Part shown: positions 7,240 to 14,956 of the stretch, one piece after another
How the letters are laid out: every line of letters starts with the position of its first letter
Numbering within the stretch: the first letter of the stretch is position 1
NCBI GenBank assembly: GCA_964648365.1
Contig: CAZYLK010000063.1
Span: 1 to 29,439, forward strand
Direction: 5' to 3'
Length of the DNA: 29,439 nt
Source of the DNA: SURF-32 sp964648365
GTDB lineage: Bacteria; Planctomycetota; Phycisphaerae; UBA1845
Notes under the pieces: model-generated
Seen by the model: only the letters and a program-made list of their open reading frames with translations
Told to the model about the DNA's origin: nothing
Databases searched by the model: none
Translations under genes and position numbers: made by a program

Positions 7240-9306
7240 ATGTTTGACAGACATACATTGAATGCCCTGCTGTGGGGCGTCACGGCGTTCCTGACCGTGA
7301 TGCTCCTGGGCAGTTGGCTGTTTCCGCCTCCGCCCCCGCGGCCCGTTCCCGTGACGGGCGAACCCGGCGCCGTCGATTCACCGGTGCGCCCCGACGACGG
7401 TGCGGCCTCCGAGCCGCCTGCGACGGGCGCGGCGCCCCCCGCGGCGGCGACCTCTCGATTTGAGGTTCTCGAAGCCGATGCGGTGGAGACGGTACAACTC
7501 GGCGCGGACCTGACGCGGCCGGTCGAGGAGGGAGGCAGTGCGACGGAGTCGCCCTTCCGCATGGCGCTGGCGTTCTCCAACATCGGCGCGTCGATCGAAA
7601 GCGCGACGCTTACGGATCACTTCGAGACGACGAAGCGCGACACGTACTTCCGCCTTCTCAATCCCGTCAAGGTCTCGGATCAGGTGACGCGGCGGTCGCT
7701 CTCCGTGGACCATCTGAACCTCGACGACGTCGACGTCCCGCTGCTCGACCGGGCCTGGCACGTCGAGCGGTTTACGCAGGACGGGGTCGAAGGCGTCCGA
7801 TTCCGGTTGGAAATCGCAGAGGCCTCCAAGCCCATCCTGCGGCTCACCCGCGCGTATCGCCTGCCGCCGCAGTCGCGCGAGTCGATGCTGCATGACCTCT
7901 ACGCGGACCTGAAGGTCGAGAATCTCGACGACAAGCCGCACTCCGTCATTCTCAAGTACTCCGGCGCGGTCGGCGTGCCGCGGCTGGACGCCCGCGCCGA
8001 TGCGCGTGCCGCCGACGTCGGCCTGCTGGAGGAGGGCGAAGTGTCCGTCCGCAGATCCGCCTACACGCAGATCCGCAAGGCGGGCGGGGGGGGCAAGGAG
8101 CTTTTCGACGTCGACAGCGCCCCGGCCGCCGTCACGCTCGCCTGGGCGGCGACGGTGGACCAGTACTTCACCTGTACCATCGCTCCGCAGGCGCGCGGCG
8201 GCGGCAACGGCGCAAGCTACATCCGACACGTCTCGGCCACCGATCTCGCTCCGCTCAGCGCCCAGCCGGAAATCGTCGCGATGGAGTTCGTGACGCGTCG
8301 CGAGACCCTCGCCGCCGGCGCCGCCCTCGACTACCCGGCGGAGGTCTACGTCGGCGACAAGTCACGCAAGGCGTTCAAACAGGTCGATCGTTACGCGGCA
8401 CGCAACTACTATGCTCAGATCTCGCAATCCTACGGGTTTTGCACCTTCTCGTGGCTGGTCGAGTTGATGATGTGGCTGCTCGACGGGCTGCACGCGATCT
8501 GCCGCGACTATGGCGTCGCGCTGATCCTGCTGGTGCTGATCGTGCGCACGATTCTTCACCCGATCACCAAGAGCGGTCAGGTGGGCATGGTTCGGATGCA
8601 GAAGCAGATGGGGCTGCTCGGCCCGAAGATGGAGGAAATCAAGCGCAAGTACGCCAATGACAAGACCCGCATCAATCAGGAGACGATGAAGCTCTACCAG
8701 CAGGAGGGCATCAACCCGATGGTGCAGATGATGACCTGCGTGCCGATGCTCCTGCAGATGCCCATCTGGGTCGCGCTCTACATCAGCCTGTCGAACAACA
8801 TCCTGATGCGGCACGAGCCGTTCCTCTTTACCTGGGTGCGCGACCTGACGGCGCCGGACGCCCTGATCCCGTTCAGTGCCGCATGGAGCATCCCGCTCAT
8901 CGGTCAGATTCATTCGTTCAACCTGCTGCCTTTCCTGCTGGCGCTGGCGATGTACACGCAGCAGAAGCTGATGCCCAAGCCCACGCCCGCGCCCAATCAG
9001 ACCAAGCAGCAGCGCGAGCAGCAGGAGATGATGCAGAAGATGATGCCCATCATGAGCTTCATGATGCTCTTCTTCTTCTACAGCGCGCCCAGCGGCCTGA
9101 CGCTGTACGTCATGTCGAGTTCCGTCTTCGGCACCATCGAACAGCACCGCATCCGCAAGCACATTAAGGAGCAGGAAGCCGCGGGCACCTTTGATCGCAA
9201 GCCCGCGAAAGCCGGCGGCGGACTGGCCGCGGGTCGAAAGGGCGGCAGCAGCTTCTGGACGAAGCTGCAAAAGGCCGCGGAGGAAGCGCAGAAGCGGCGC
9301 AAATAA
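7240..9306 (+). CDS. yidC: Membrane protein insertase YidC
   Basis: Inserts and folds inner-membrane proteins, with or without SecYEG. The 688-residue product from ATG 7240 (an in-frame GTG at 7213 is less likely) has an N-terminal membrane anchor (LLWGVTAFLTVMLLGSWLF) and a Pro/Ala-rich linker. A large periplasmic domain follows to about residue 390, then the conserved YidC/Oxa1 core: LVELMMWLLDGLHAI, VALILLVLIVRTILHPITK with the groove arginine at about residue 436, the cytoplasmic helical hairpin (QKQMGLLGPKMEEIKRKY), CVPMLLQMPIWVALY and MMPIMSFMMLFFFYSAPSGLTLY. The basic tail (QKAAEEAQKRRK) fits ribosome contact. The usual yidD/rnpA/rpmH neighbours are absent. Eight consecutive G at 8086-8093 lie in frame in the periplasmic domain. 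Confidence 0.95.
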   Translation: MFDRHTLNALLWGVTAFLTVMLLGSWLFPPPPPRPVPVTGEPGAVDSPVRPDDGAASEPPATGAAPPAAATSRFEVLEADAVETVQLGADLTRPVEEGGSATESPFRMALAFSNIGASIESATLTDHFETTKRDTYFRLLNPVKVSDQVTRRSLSVDHLNLDDVDVPLLDRAWHVERFTQDGVEGVRFRLEIAEASKPILRLTRAYRLPPQSRESMLHDLYADLKVENLDDKPHSVILKYSGAVGVPRLDARADARAADVGLLEEGEVSVRRSAYTQIRKAGGGGKELFDVDSAPAAVTLAWAATVDQYFTCTIAPQARGGGNGASYIRHVSATDLAPLSAQPEIVAMEFVTRRETLAAGAALDYPAEVYVGDKSRKAFKQVDRYAARNYYAQISQSYGFCTFSWLVELMMWLLDGLHAICRDYGVALILLVLIVRTILHPITKSGQVGMVRMQKQMGLLGPKMEEIKRKYANDKTRINQETMKLYQQEGINPMVQMMTCVPMLLQMPIWVALYISLSNNILMRHEPFLFTWVRDLTAPDALIPFSAAWSIPLIGQIHSFNLLPFLLALAMYTQQKLMPKPTPAPNQTKQQREQQEMMQKMMPIMSFMMLFFFYSAPSGLTLYVMSSSVFGTIEQHRIRKHIKEQEAAGTFDRKPAKAGGGLAAGRKGGSSFWTKLQKAAEEAQKRRK

Positions 9307-9410
9307 CGATGCGTTCATCCGGTGCGCCAGCGGACCCTGCGGGGCATACACTCCTGACGCGACCGGCCGCCGGTGCCGGGCCACCGAAATCACCGCAGGG
9401 AGGGACGACC

Positions 9411-9737
9411 ATGCGAAAAGGCGAGTGCCTTTCACTGATGATCGCGTGCTGGGGCGCGCTGAGTCTGGCGTGCGCGTCGAGCGACCGCGCCGCCGCGCCG
9501 ACGGATGTGCCGAAGTCCGCCGCGACATCCGCCGCCGATGAGCGCACGCCGCGCGCCGGCTGGCAGTTCCTGCGCACCGGCATGTCGCCGGATCAGGTCT
9601 ACACCGAACTGGGCGGACCGCGCAACATTCACGTCGATATGATGTTCACGCTCTGGTTCTACTCCGACCGCGGCGAGAGCGGTCCACACGTCCAGTTCGA
9701 CACCAAGACGATGAAGGTCGTGCGCTGGCGGCAGTAG
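9411..9737 (+). CDS. BamE/SmpA-like small exported (lipo)protein
   Basis: A 108-residue protein from ATG 9411, preceded by AGGGAGG. The N-terminus is a signal peptide (basic MRKGE, hydrophobic LSLMIACWGALSLAC); the Cys following Ser-Leu-Ala could be a lipidation site, but the box is not canonical. After a disordered Ala/Pro-rich linker, LRTGMSPDQVYTELGGP and the terminal beta strands LWFYS..HVQFD..KVVRW match the SmpA/OmlA (BamE-like) fold found in outer-membrane assembly lipoproteins. It follows yidC by 104 nt on the same strand. A role in envelope assembly is inferred from fold and context only; many BamE-like domains have other roles. Confidence 0.75.
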   Translation: MRKGECLSLMIACWGALSLACASSDRAAAPTDVPKSAATSAADERTPRAGWQFLRTGMSPDQVYTELGGPRNIHVDMMFTLWFYSDRGESGPHVQFDTKTMKVVRWRQ

Positions 9738-9998
9738 AGGGCTGACAGTGCGGTGCGCGTAGCAGGGATGGCATTCGCCGCGGGAACGAACTCAGGCTGC
9801 GCAGTTCGGTCGTGCGCGGCGCTGCCGTCCCGCGTGACTGCTGCTGCGTCCGCCACGGCCCCGCGACGGCGTTGTTGCCTCTTGCGCCAGCCGCTAAGAT
9901 CGTGCGGCAGTCGTCGAACGCCCGGCGGCCGGGCCGGCGAGACGCGCGCCCATACAGCGGCGCAAAGTCGTAGCGAAACATCAGAGGAGAGCATTGCG

Positions 9999-11003
9999 AT
10001 GCCGAATGCAGCCAGGCGGTTCTGGAGCGGACGACTGTTGTCCGTGCTCTGCGGCGCGACGGGCGCCGGGGTAGCACTGGCATGCCTGGGTGGCTGCAAC
10101 GCCGGCGCGGACGCAGTCGTAACCCTGTCCGACAATTTCTTTACGGTGGCGCCGGGAGAATCGTTTGAGGTCAAGGTAAGTGTCGGTGTGGGCGGGGTGG
10201 TAACCCTGTCGCTGCGGGAGCCGTCTCCGAGCGGCGCTCCGTTCGAAACGGCCATCGCCGAGCTGTTGCCGCCGCAGCCCGATGGCTGCTCCGACTTCCT
10301 TCCTCTCGCGATCCAGTCGCCGGGAAGCTGCACGGTCACGATTGCGATCGGGCCGACCGCGCCGCCGGGTGAATACGAGATGGTCATACGCGGGACGTTC
10401 TCAGAGGCCATTGACGATTCGCCTCCCATCACGGTAACCGTCACCGGCTCGGAGGCGCCGCCCGCGACCACCATCCGTGACGAGGCGTTTGATCCTGCGG
10501 ACTGGACGGTGTCGTATGATGACCCGAATGCCGACTGGGTGATCGACGTGACCAATCCCGCCAGTGGCGGCAACGACGGCGCCTACCGCCGGATGGAACA
10601 CATGGTTCAGACCGACACGGCCACCGACGCGATCTGGATTCGTCACGTATTCACGGCAAAAACCTATGACCCCGGCACCTATCCCGTCGTGGCGTCGATC
10701 TCGTTTTCCATGGACGCCAGCACGCTTAACGATGCAGTGTCCGGGCTCTGCTACCGCTACGTCATAATTCAGGGTGAGACGGTGATGACGGTGCCAGAGG
10801 CCAGGCCCTGTTTGACGCCATCGACCGCCTGGGAACCCGTCCCCATCGTGGCCCAGAATCTGGACGGTCTGAATCTCAACGAGGGCGCGGAACCTGTCGT
10901 CTTTGGCTTTCAGTTGGTGGCACAGTCGCCGGGCGGCGTTCTTGGACGCTCAAGCGTTTACGGCGTGGACAACTTCGAGGTGGTGATCCTGCCCGCGGAG
11001 TAG
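9999..11003 (+). CDS. Exported lipoprotein with Ig-like/jelly-roll-like domains, unknown function
   Basis: The ATG at 9999 was chosen because AGAGGAGA lies about 9 nt upstream and a proper signal sequence follows; the open frame extends upstream to 9753 without signal. The 334-residue product has a basic N-terminus (NAARRFWSGR), a hydrophobic core and the lipobox LGGC near residue 34. An Ig-like half follows (FTVAPGESFEVKVSVG up to about residue 150), then a segment with FDPADWTVSYDDPNADWVIDV and the closing VYGVDNFEVVILP, typical of carbohydrate-binding-type jelly-roll modules. No catalytic motif is visible. It is anchored in the envelope; the ligand is unknown. Confidence 0.75.
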   Translation: MPNAARRFWSGRLLSVLCGATGAGVALACLGGCNAGADAVVTLSDNFFTVAPGESFEVKVSVGVGGVVTLSLREPSPSGAPFETAIAELLPPQPDGCSDFLPLAIQSPGSCTVTIAIGPTAPPGEYEMVIRGTFSEAIDDSPPITVTVTGSEAPPATTIRDEAFDPADWTVSYDDPNADWVIDVTNPASGGNDGAYRRMEHMVQTDTATDAIWIRHVFTAKTYDPGTYPVVASISFSMDASTLNDAVSGLCYRYVIIQGETVMTVPEARPCLTPSTAWEPVPIVAQNLDGLNLNEGAEPVVFGFQLVAQSPGGVLGRSSVYGVDNFEVVILPAE

Positions 11004-11344
11004 TCGGCGTTGAACCGCGTTCAGCCGTCGCAGCGCCTCGCGCGCCGCGACTCGTCACGTAGCGGTGAACGCAGGGTTCATTCCAAGCCACACGGATGGC
11101 GCGGAAGGCAGCGGACGCGCGGATCGCCCCATGCGCCGCCGGCTTTGTCCCGGCCTCACGCTGCACGCCGCAAACAACCGCAATCACCTCGCCTTACGGC
11201 GGCCAGGTCTGAGAATACAGCCCCTCCCGAGACGGCGGACGCGATTGAATCCGTGAGAGCAAATCTGTATTCTCTGTAGCGGTTCAGGCCGAACCCGTTC
11301 CTGTCGCGAACGCCGTCCCGGCCGTCTCCCGGAGATCCCCGATT
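11004..11344. other. 341-nt intergenic region with a 10-bp inverted repeat
   Basis: No convincing gene is seen. The notable structure is GAGAATACAG at 11211-11220 and its exact reverse complement CTGTATTCTC at 11265-11274, 44 nt apart, about 70-135 nt before the start of the fibre-like gene. The segment around the right arm is AT-richer than its surroundings and could hold the promoter. A weak GGAG at about 11331-11334 precedes the ATG at 11345. Confidence 0.45.
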
Positions 11345-13420
11345 ATGCTTGCTCGTTTCAGCGCCTTCCTGGCCGCGTGCGCCATCGCTGTCGCCGCGTT
11401 CCGGCCCCCGACGGCGCAGGCCGCCGTTGATCCGTCGTTCACCTGGCAGGGGCGCCTCGAAGAGAGCGGCCGGCCCTTCAACGGCGCCGTCGATCTTGAG
11501 TTTCGCCTCTTCGACGCCGCCACCGCTGGGCGGCAGATCGGGCAGGTGGTTTCGCTGCGCCGCGTTGTCGTGACCGAGGGCCTGTTCACCGTCATCGTGA
11601 ACGCGGCCGGCCAGTTCGGTCCGACGGCGTTCAATGGTGACAACCGGTGGCTGGAGATCAGCGTCAACGGCACGCCGCTGTCGCCGCGGCAGCCGATGAC
11701 CGCAACGCCGCACAGCATCTTCGCGCTCAATGCGGATACACTCGACGGGCTGGACTCGGCCGACTTCCTGCGATCGATTCCGGTGCCGCTATGGCTCAGC
11801 GGCTCGGTGAGCGTTGGCGGGCTGGTCTCCGCCAACAATTCAAGCGCGAACATCGGCGCCACCGCCATTCGTGGTGAAGCCACGGCGTCGGGCCAAAGCT
11901 ACGGCGTCTTCGGTCTGTCGCAGGGCAGCACGGGACGCGGCGTGTTCGGCTGGGCGCAGTCGGGGGCCGGCGCGAACTTCGGCGTGTACGGTCGATCTGA
12001 TTCGACGTCGGGCGTCGGCGTCTACGGTTGGACCACGGCGGATACGGGCACGACTTTCGGCGTATCGGGCGAGTCTGCCAGCACGTCAGGCCGCGGAATG
12101 TTCGGCCTGGCCACGGCGGCCACCGGCGCAACCTTCGGCGTCTACGGGCAAAGCGACAGCACGACCGGCACCGGCGTCTTCGGTCATGCAACGGCCGATA
12201 CCGGTACCAACTACGGCGGCCGATTCACCAGTTCCAGCGCGAGCGGCCGCGGCGTGTATGGCCTGGCCACGACGAGTAGCGGGGACACTTTCGGCGTCTA
12301 CGGCCGCAGCGCGAGCACCACAGGACGAGGCGTTTTCGGCGAGGCGACCGCAGCCACCGGCGCCGCGTATGGCGTCGAGGGCGAAAGCAACAGCACGACC
12401 GGTCGTGGCGTCTCGGGCACCGTGACCACCGCGACGGGCGTGAACTACGGGGTATACGGCTCGACGGCGAGTACGTCAGGCCGCGCTGTCGGCGGCGTCA
12501 GCACGGCCGGCACGGGTTCGAACTACGGCGTCTACGGCCGCAGCGACAGCACGTCGGGGCGAGGCGTATACGGCGCCGCTACCGCCGCGACCGGTCAGAA
12601 TTATGGCGGGCGCTTCACGACCGCCAGTTCCGAAGGATTCGGCGTCTATGGTCTGGCCGCCGCAAACACCGGCGTCGCGGCGGGAGGGTACTTCGAGAGC
12701 GAAAGCTCCGACGGCGCGGGGGTCTGGGGCATTGCCAATTCCACCTACGGCATCGGCGTGCGGGGGGAATCGACGAGCACGTTCGGATGGGGCGTGCTGG
12801 GTCGGGGTCTGGCCGAGTCCGGGGTGCCGTACGGAGTGATCGGAGTGGCCGACGACGGAACGGACGGATACGCAGTGTGGGCCTCCGGCGACATGGGCGC
12901 CAGCGGCGTGAAGCCGTTCCGCATCGACCATCCGGACGATCCCGCGAACAAGTATCTGCTGCACTACGCCAGCGAAAGCCCCGAGGTCATCAACTTCTAC
13001 CGCGGCACCGTCAGGCTTGATGACATGGGTGAGGCCGTGGTCGAACTGCCGCACTACTTCGCCAAGATCAACAAGGATCCCAGCTACATGCTCACGGCCG
13101 TGGGCGTTTCGATGCCCGGTCTGTATGTCGCAGAAGAGATCAGCGAGGCGGCGCTGGCGGCCGGCGCCGACGCGGAACCGGCTGACGTTGCGCCGCTGTG
13201 CACGTTTACCATCGCGGGCGGCGTTCCCGGGGGCAAGGTGTCATGGCTCGTCCAGGCCGTCCGCAACGACCGCTGGGTGCAGAAGCGCGGCGCGCCGGTC
13301 GAAGTGGACAAGCCGGAGAGCGAGCAGGGGACGTATCTGAGCCCGTCACTCTACGGTCAGCCGCCGGAGCGTGCGTTCGGCTATCGCCCCCGGCCGACGC
13401 CGGCCCCGTCTCAGGAGTAG
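11345..13420 (+). CDS. Exported fibre-like protein with twelve ~26-residue GVYG repeats
   Basis: A 691-residue secreted protein. Residues 1-27 are a signal peptide (ACAIAVAAF..TAQA^AVD). Residues about 30-150 form a beta-rich domain (FTWQGRLEESGRPFNGAVDL..LFDA) ending in the linker ALNADTLDGLDSADFLR. About twelve tandem repeats follow (residues ~196-506) with consensus SGRGVFGxATAATGxxFGVYGxSxST, mostly exactly 26 residues. The C-terminal domain (IDHPDDPANKYLLHYASESP, VELPHYFAKIN, VSWLVQAVRND) recurs after such repeats in exported proteins of planctomycetes and other phyla. The Gly-aromatic-Gly periodicity suggests a beta-solenoid or trimeric fibre, as in tail-fibre-like surface proteins; adhesion or matrix function is inferred. 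It converges with the DUF4143 ATPase gene. Confidence 0.82.
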   Translation: MLARFSAFLAACAIAVAAFRPPTAQAAVDPSFTWQGRLEESGRPFNGAVDLEFRLFDAATAGRQIGQVVSLRRVVVTEGLFTVIVNAAGQFGPTAFNGDNRWLEISVNGTPLSPRQPMTATPHSIFALNADTLDGLDSADFLRSIPVPLWLSGSVSVGGLVSANNSSANIGATAIRGEATASGQSYGVFGLSQGSTGRGVFGWAQSGAGANFGVYGRSDSTSGVGVYGWTTADTGTTFGVSGESASTSGRGMFGLATAATGATFGVYGQSDSTTGTGVFGHATADTGTNYGGRFTSSSASGRGVYGLATTSSGDTFGVYGRSASTTGRGVFGEATAATGAAYGVEGESNSTTGRGVSGTVTTATGVNYGVYGSTASTSGRAVGGVSTAGTGSNYGVYGRSDSTSGRGVYGAATAATGQNYGGRFTTASSEGFGVYGLAAANTGVAAGGYFESESSDGAGVWGIANSTYGIGVRGESTSTFGWGVLGRGLAESGVPYGVIGVADDGTDGYAVWASGDMGASGVKPFRIDHPDDPANKYLLHYASESPEVINFYRGTVRLDDMGEAVVELPHYFAKINKDPSYMLTAVGVSMPGLYVAEEISEAALAAGADAEPADVAPLCTFTIAGGVPGGKVSWLVQAVRNDRWVQKRGAPVEVDKPESEQGTYLSPSLYGQPPERAFGYRPRPTPAPSQE
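11930..12862 (+). repeat. 78-bp coding tandem repeats (26-residue units)
   Basis: About twelve tandem 78-bp units, one shortened to 72 bp, lie within the fibre-like gene. The protein repeat is well conserved at Gly and aromatic positions, while the DNA has diverged at synonymous sites, so the array is old and selected at protein level rather than freshly expanded. Units 4 and 9 replace FGVYG by NYGGRF, giving a five-unit higher-order period. Confidence 0.85.
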
Positions 13421-13433
13421 CGGGTCGCGGGTC

Positions 13434-13488
13434 GGAGAAAGGGTGTGTCAGGATGCGACGCTCAAGAATCCTCTTGACACCTTTTCCC
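13434..13488. repeat. Imperfect inverted-repeat element, element 1 (TGTCAGGAT family)
   Basis: The left arm (13434-13454, containing AAAGGGTGTGTCAGGAT) and the right arm (13468-13488, whose reverse complement contains AAAAGGTGTCAAGAGGAT) pair imperfectly. It lies between two convergent genes and shares GTGTCAGGATG with the larger element at 14829-14954. The last codons and the TGA of the DUF4143 ATPase gene lie inside it. It could serve as a bidirectional terminator. Confidence 0.6.
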
Positions 13489-14727
13489 CAGCGTCCAGAG
13501 GGCGCTGACCGGCATCGCGTACAAGTGCTCACCAAAGGGGACGGATTGGCCGCCGGTGTAGAGCACGACCCCGCGGTGAAAGCGCTCGCCGGCAGCTTCG
13601 ACCAGCAACTTGAGGCCGCGGAACTCGTCGCCGTTGAGCGTGGAGGTCGCCTTCACCTCGATGCCGACGAGCTTGCGGCCGCCGCGGGATTCGAGCACGA
13701 AATCGACTTCGTGCCCGCGGTGGTCGCGAAAGTGCCACAGGCTCGCGTCCACGTCGCTCCAGCCGAGTTGCTTCATCAGTTCTCCCGCGACGAAGTTCTC
13801 CAGCAGCGGTCCCGCCACGGTGCTGCCGGGCGTGAATGCATCCGCCGATGCGCCGAGCATGTGGGCGAGCAGGCCGGTGTCCGCGAAGTAGAGCTTGGGG
13901 CTTTTGACCACGCGCTTGATGCGGTTCGTGAAGTACGGCATGACGGGCTGGAGGAGAAACGTCGCCGCCAGCAGCGCGAGATACCGTTTCACCGTGACCT
14001 GGTTCAGCCCGACGTCGCGGCCGAGTTCGGCGTAGTTCAGAAGGCCGCCGGCCCGACCCGCCACCGCCGCGAGCAAGCGCGGCAGGTCCACCAGCCCTTC
14101 GATGTTCGCCAGGTCGCGAACGTCGCGCATCAGCACTGTGCTCAGATAGGACTCGAACCACCGATGCCGTTGCTTCGCGCCGCGACGCGCCAGCACCTCA
14201 GGATAGCCGCCGGTCACGACGCGATTCGCAAGCTCCACCCTCGAAAGCGCACTGGTGGCGAACGCGGCGCCCTCGGGAAGCTCCTCGGCGAAGAGCGCAT
14301 CGACGAATCCTTCGCGAGCCCCTTCGATCTCGCCCTGCGACAGCGGCAACAGCCTGTGAACCTCCATGCGCCCGACGAATGCGTCCGCCAGTCGGGGGAC
14401 CAGCATGACGCTCGACGAGCCGGTGAGCAGGAACCGCCCCGGGCGGCGGTTGCGATCCACGTCCGCCTTCATCGGCAGCACCAGTTCGGGCGCCCGCTGA
14501 ACCTCGTCGATGATCAGCGGCCCCGGATGCCCCGCCAGGAATCCCGTCGGGTCGGACCGCGCGGCCGCCAGAGAAAGGGCGTCATCGAGGGTCACATAGG
14601 TCTGCCCCCGCTCCGCGAGGGTCCGCACCAGCGTGGTCTTGCCAACCTGGCGCGGCCCGTGCAGGACGACAATGGGCGTGTCGCGGAGGGTTGTCAGCAA
14701 ATTATCGGACCCGTTGCGCCGATACAT
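13462..14727 (-). CDS. AAA-family ATPase with DUF4143 domain
   Basis: A 421-residue protein with an AAA_14 ATPase half and a C-terminal DUF4143 half. Visible motifs: Walker A HGPRQVGKTTL (residues ~23-33), Walker B LIIDEVQRAPEL near 71, sensor-like FLLTGSSS near 98, SYLSTVLMRDVRD in the middle, and HFRDHRGHEVDFVLE..LVGIEVKAT near 340, which resembles a PD-(D/E)xK nuclease core. The ATG has GGAG 7 nt upstream. A perfect palindrome lies 66-86 nt upstream. The closing residues KRCQEDS and the stop come from a repeat element. These ATPases are common stand-alone accessory genes in bacteria and archaea; their function is poorly known, with DNA binding and mobile or defence roles proposed. The gene is flanked by two related inverted repeats. 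Confidence 0.9.
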   Translation of the reverse strand: MYRRNGSDNLLTTLRDTPIVVLHGPRQVGKTTLVRTLAERGQTYVTLDDALSLAAARSDPTGFLAGHPGPLIIDEVQRAPELVLPMKADVDRNRRPGRFLLTGSSSVMLVPRLADAFVGRMEVHRLLPLSQGEIEGAREGFVDALFAEELPEGAAFATSALSRVELANRVVTGGYPEVLARRGAKQRHRWFESYLSTVLMRDVRDLANIEGLVDLPRLLAAVAGRAGGLLNYAELGRDVGLNQVTVKRYLALLAATFLLQPVMPYFTNRIKRVVKSPKLYFADTGLLAHMLGASADAFTPGSTVAGPLLENFVAGELMKQLGWSDVDASLWHFRDHRGHEVDFVLESRGGRKLVGIEVKATSTLNGDEFRGLKLLVEAAGERFHRGVVLYTGGQSVPFGEHLYAMPVSALWTLGKRCQEDS

Positions 14728-14792
14728 CCGAGGACTCCAGGACCGCGAATCCGTGGAATCCTAGCTGCCTGATGTCGGCATTTCCACTATTT

Positions 14793-14813
14793 ACTGTCGG
14801 AAATTCCGACAGT
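14793..14813. promoter_or_regulatory. Perfect palindrome, probable operator of the DUF4143 gene
   Basis: ACTGTCGGAA, a central A and TTCCGACAGT form a perfect 10-bp dyad. A further half-site-like TGTCGGCATTTCC starts at 14773, exactly 22 bp from the matching TGTCGGAAATTCC at 14795, i.e. two helical turns. The AT-rich stretch between the two (TTTCCACTATTTA) could hold the -10 region of a minus-strand promoter for the ATPase gene. This suggests binding of a dimeric regulator, possibly the ATPase itself. Confidence 0.6.
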
Positions 14814-14828
14814 GTCTGTTAGATTTGC

Positions 14829-14954
14829 CGGAGGAAAAATGTCAGGATGATTTTCGGCGGTACAGCGCACCGGGACTGTGCTGGCCGTACAGTGCTCTTG
14901 GCAGTTCGGATCGAATCCGAGTCCCCGAAATTCATCCTGACACATTTTTCCTCA
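14829..14954. repeat. Long inverted-repeat element, element 2 (TGTCAGGATGA family)
   Basis: The left arm (about 14829-14856) and right arm (about 14925-14954) are complementary over about 27 bp, with a 2-bp insertion in the right arm (reading ATGTCAGGATGA versus ATGTGTCAGGATGA). The ~68-nt interior holds a further perfect hairpin, TCGGAT-CGA-ATCCGA at 14906-14920, and a weaker one around CAGCGCA/TGTGCTG. The outer end is 2 nt beyond the stop of the beta-helix gene. It looks like a REP doublet or small MITE; a structured RNA 3' end is an alternative. Confidence 0.8.
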
Positions 14955-14956
14955 GG

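Noticed and set aside
6237..7583. 448-residue minus-strand frame over the phosphoesterase and yidC start
   Set aside because: Antisense to a protein with all five metal-site motifs; composition is typical of a reverse frame.
13198..14772. 524-residue plus-strand frame over the DUF4143 ATPase
   Set aside because: Antisense to a clear Walker-type ATPase; no recognisable motifs.
14829..14954. tRNA or insertion-sequence end
   Set aside because: The folded element has no cloverleaf or conserved tRNA boxes and no transposase is adjacent; an inverted-repeat element is the simpler reading.
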